Part shown: positions 63,441-64,000 of the stretch, one piece after another | Numbering within the stretch: position 1 is the first letter of the stretch | Layout of the letters: the number at the start of each line of letters is the position of its first letter | From: Motacilla alba alba | Taxonomy: Eukaryota > Chordata > Aves > Passeriformes > Motacillidae | Assembly (NCBI RefSeq): GCF_015832195.1 | Contig: NW_024037374.1 | Location: forward strand, 4,813,331-4,877,330 | Length of the DNA: 64,000 bases | Direction: 5' to 3' | Notes under the pieces: generated by a model | Database searches by the model: none | Told to the model about the DNA's origin: nothing | The model's input: only the letters and a program-made list of their open reading frames with translations | Position numbers and translations under genes: made by a program

Positions 63441-64000
63441 CCCCTTGGTTCCATGGGGCCCCACAGTGTCACAATGGACTCCTTGGTTCCACGAGTCCCT
63501 GTAGCATGACAATGTTCTCCTTGTCACAATATTCTCCTTGATTCTGTAGAGTCACAATGGCCTCTTGCTTCTAAAAAGTCTTGAAATTTGACAAGATCCC
63601 CTGGGCTCCATGCAGCCTCACTGTGTCACAATGGCTCCTTGGTTCTATGGCCCCATAGTTTCATCCCTGACCCTTGGTTTCATAGGGATTCTGAGTTTTA
63701 CAATGATCAGCATGATTCCATGAGGCACCAGAGTGTCACAAGGAGTCTCCTTGATTCCATGAGGCACCAGAGTGTCACAATGGTCTCCATGATTCCATGA
63801 GGTTCCATGGTGTCTCCATGGTCTCCTTGGATCTGCATTGCCACAATGGCCCCTTGGTTCCATGACTTTCTCCACTGTCAACAATGGATTCTTTGTTCCA
63901 ACGGGGCCTTGATGTGTCACAACAGCTCCTTGGTTCCGTGACATTCCATAGTGTCATGCATGGAAAATCACGCTATGAAAAGCCAGTGTCCATAAAGGAG
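63440..64000 (-). repeat. 37-bp minisatellite, minus, to window end
   Basis: About fourteen units to 63960, then the first 40 bp of the possible LTR seen at 34655. Cut by the window end. Confidence 0.85.

Overview
This window looks like nuclear DNA of a bird, most likely a songbird. The evidence is the CR1 LINE 3' ends, three intact olfactory receptors of the avian OR14-type (gamma-c) expansion, and several families of avian endogenous retroviruses (ERVs). No host multi-exon gene, tRNA, rRNA or CRISPR array could be supported. The species and chromosome cannot be read from the sequence.

Layout. (1) About 1-13.8 kb is segmental-duplication unit A: a CCCAGT-rich minisatellite, a noncoding 'H block', 37-bp and ~185-bp tandem repeats, a CR1, and olfactory receptor OR-1 (10765-11697, minus). 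It is followed by a second H block and more satellite to 16.7 kb. (2) 16698-20393 is one arm of a large inverted repeat; the other arm is 33766-38798. (3) Between the arms lie more satellite, a partial unit copy, a CR1, the 5' part of an ERV called here ERV-A (23.4-25.3 kb, minus), and a nearly complete betaretrovirus-like provirus called ERV-B (25325-33765, minus) with two 494-bp LTRs, gag, pro, pol and env. (4) 38.85-39.55 kb is a CpG-rich block with about eight degenerate ZNF143/THAP11-like motifs. (5) 39838-49926 is unit B, a direct copy of unit A with OR-2 (46922-47854, minus). (6) 50.3-52.0 kb is satellite in minus orientation. An ERVL-like LTR and decayed gag-pro follow (52.0-54.77 kb), fused to a second ERV-A leader and LTR (54.77-56.39 kb). 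(7) 57.1-60 kb is partial unit C with OR-3 (59030-59962, minus). The window ends in a third, partial copy of the satellite of the inverted-repeat arms.

The duplications provide their own empty sites, so insertions can be ordered without outside data. An LTR inside the CR1 (target duplication TAACAA) is in both A and B and predates their split. LTRs at 1041 and 7053 are only in A and are later. An LTR at 36653 is in only one arm of the inverted repeat.

The most notable object is ERV-B. Its three reading frames are linked by two correctly phased -1 slippery heptamers. Its Env is alpharetrovirus-like while Gag-Pro-Pol is betaretrovirus-like. Its two flanks match two different pre-integration sites seen elsewhere in the window, as expected for a product of recombination between two proviruses. 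A single in-frame stop near the 3' end of pol is the one clear coding lesion. Because the window is so repetitive, mis-assembly must be kept in mind for every junction.
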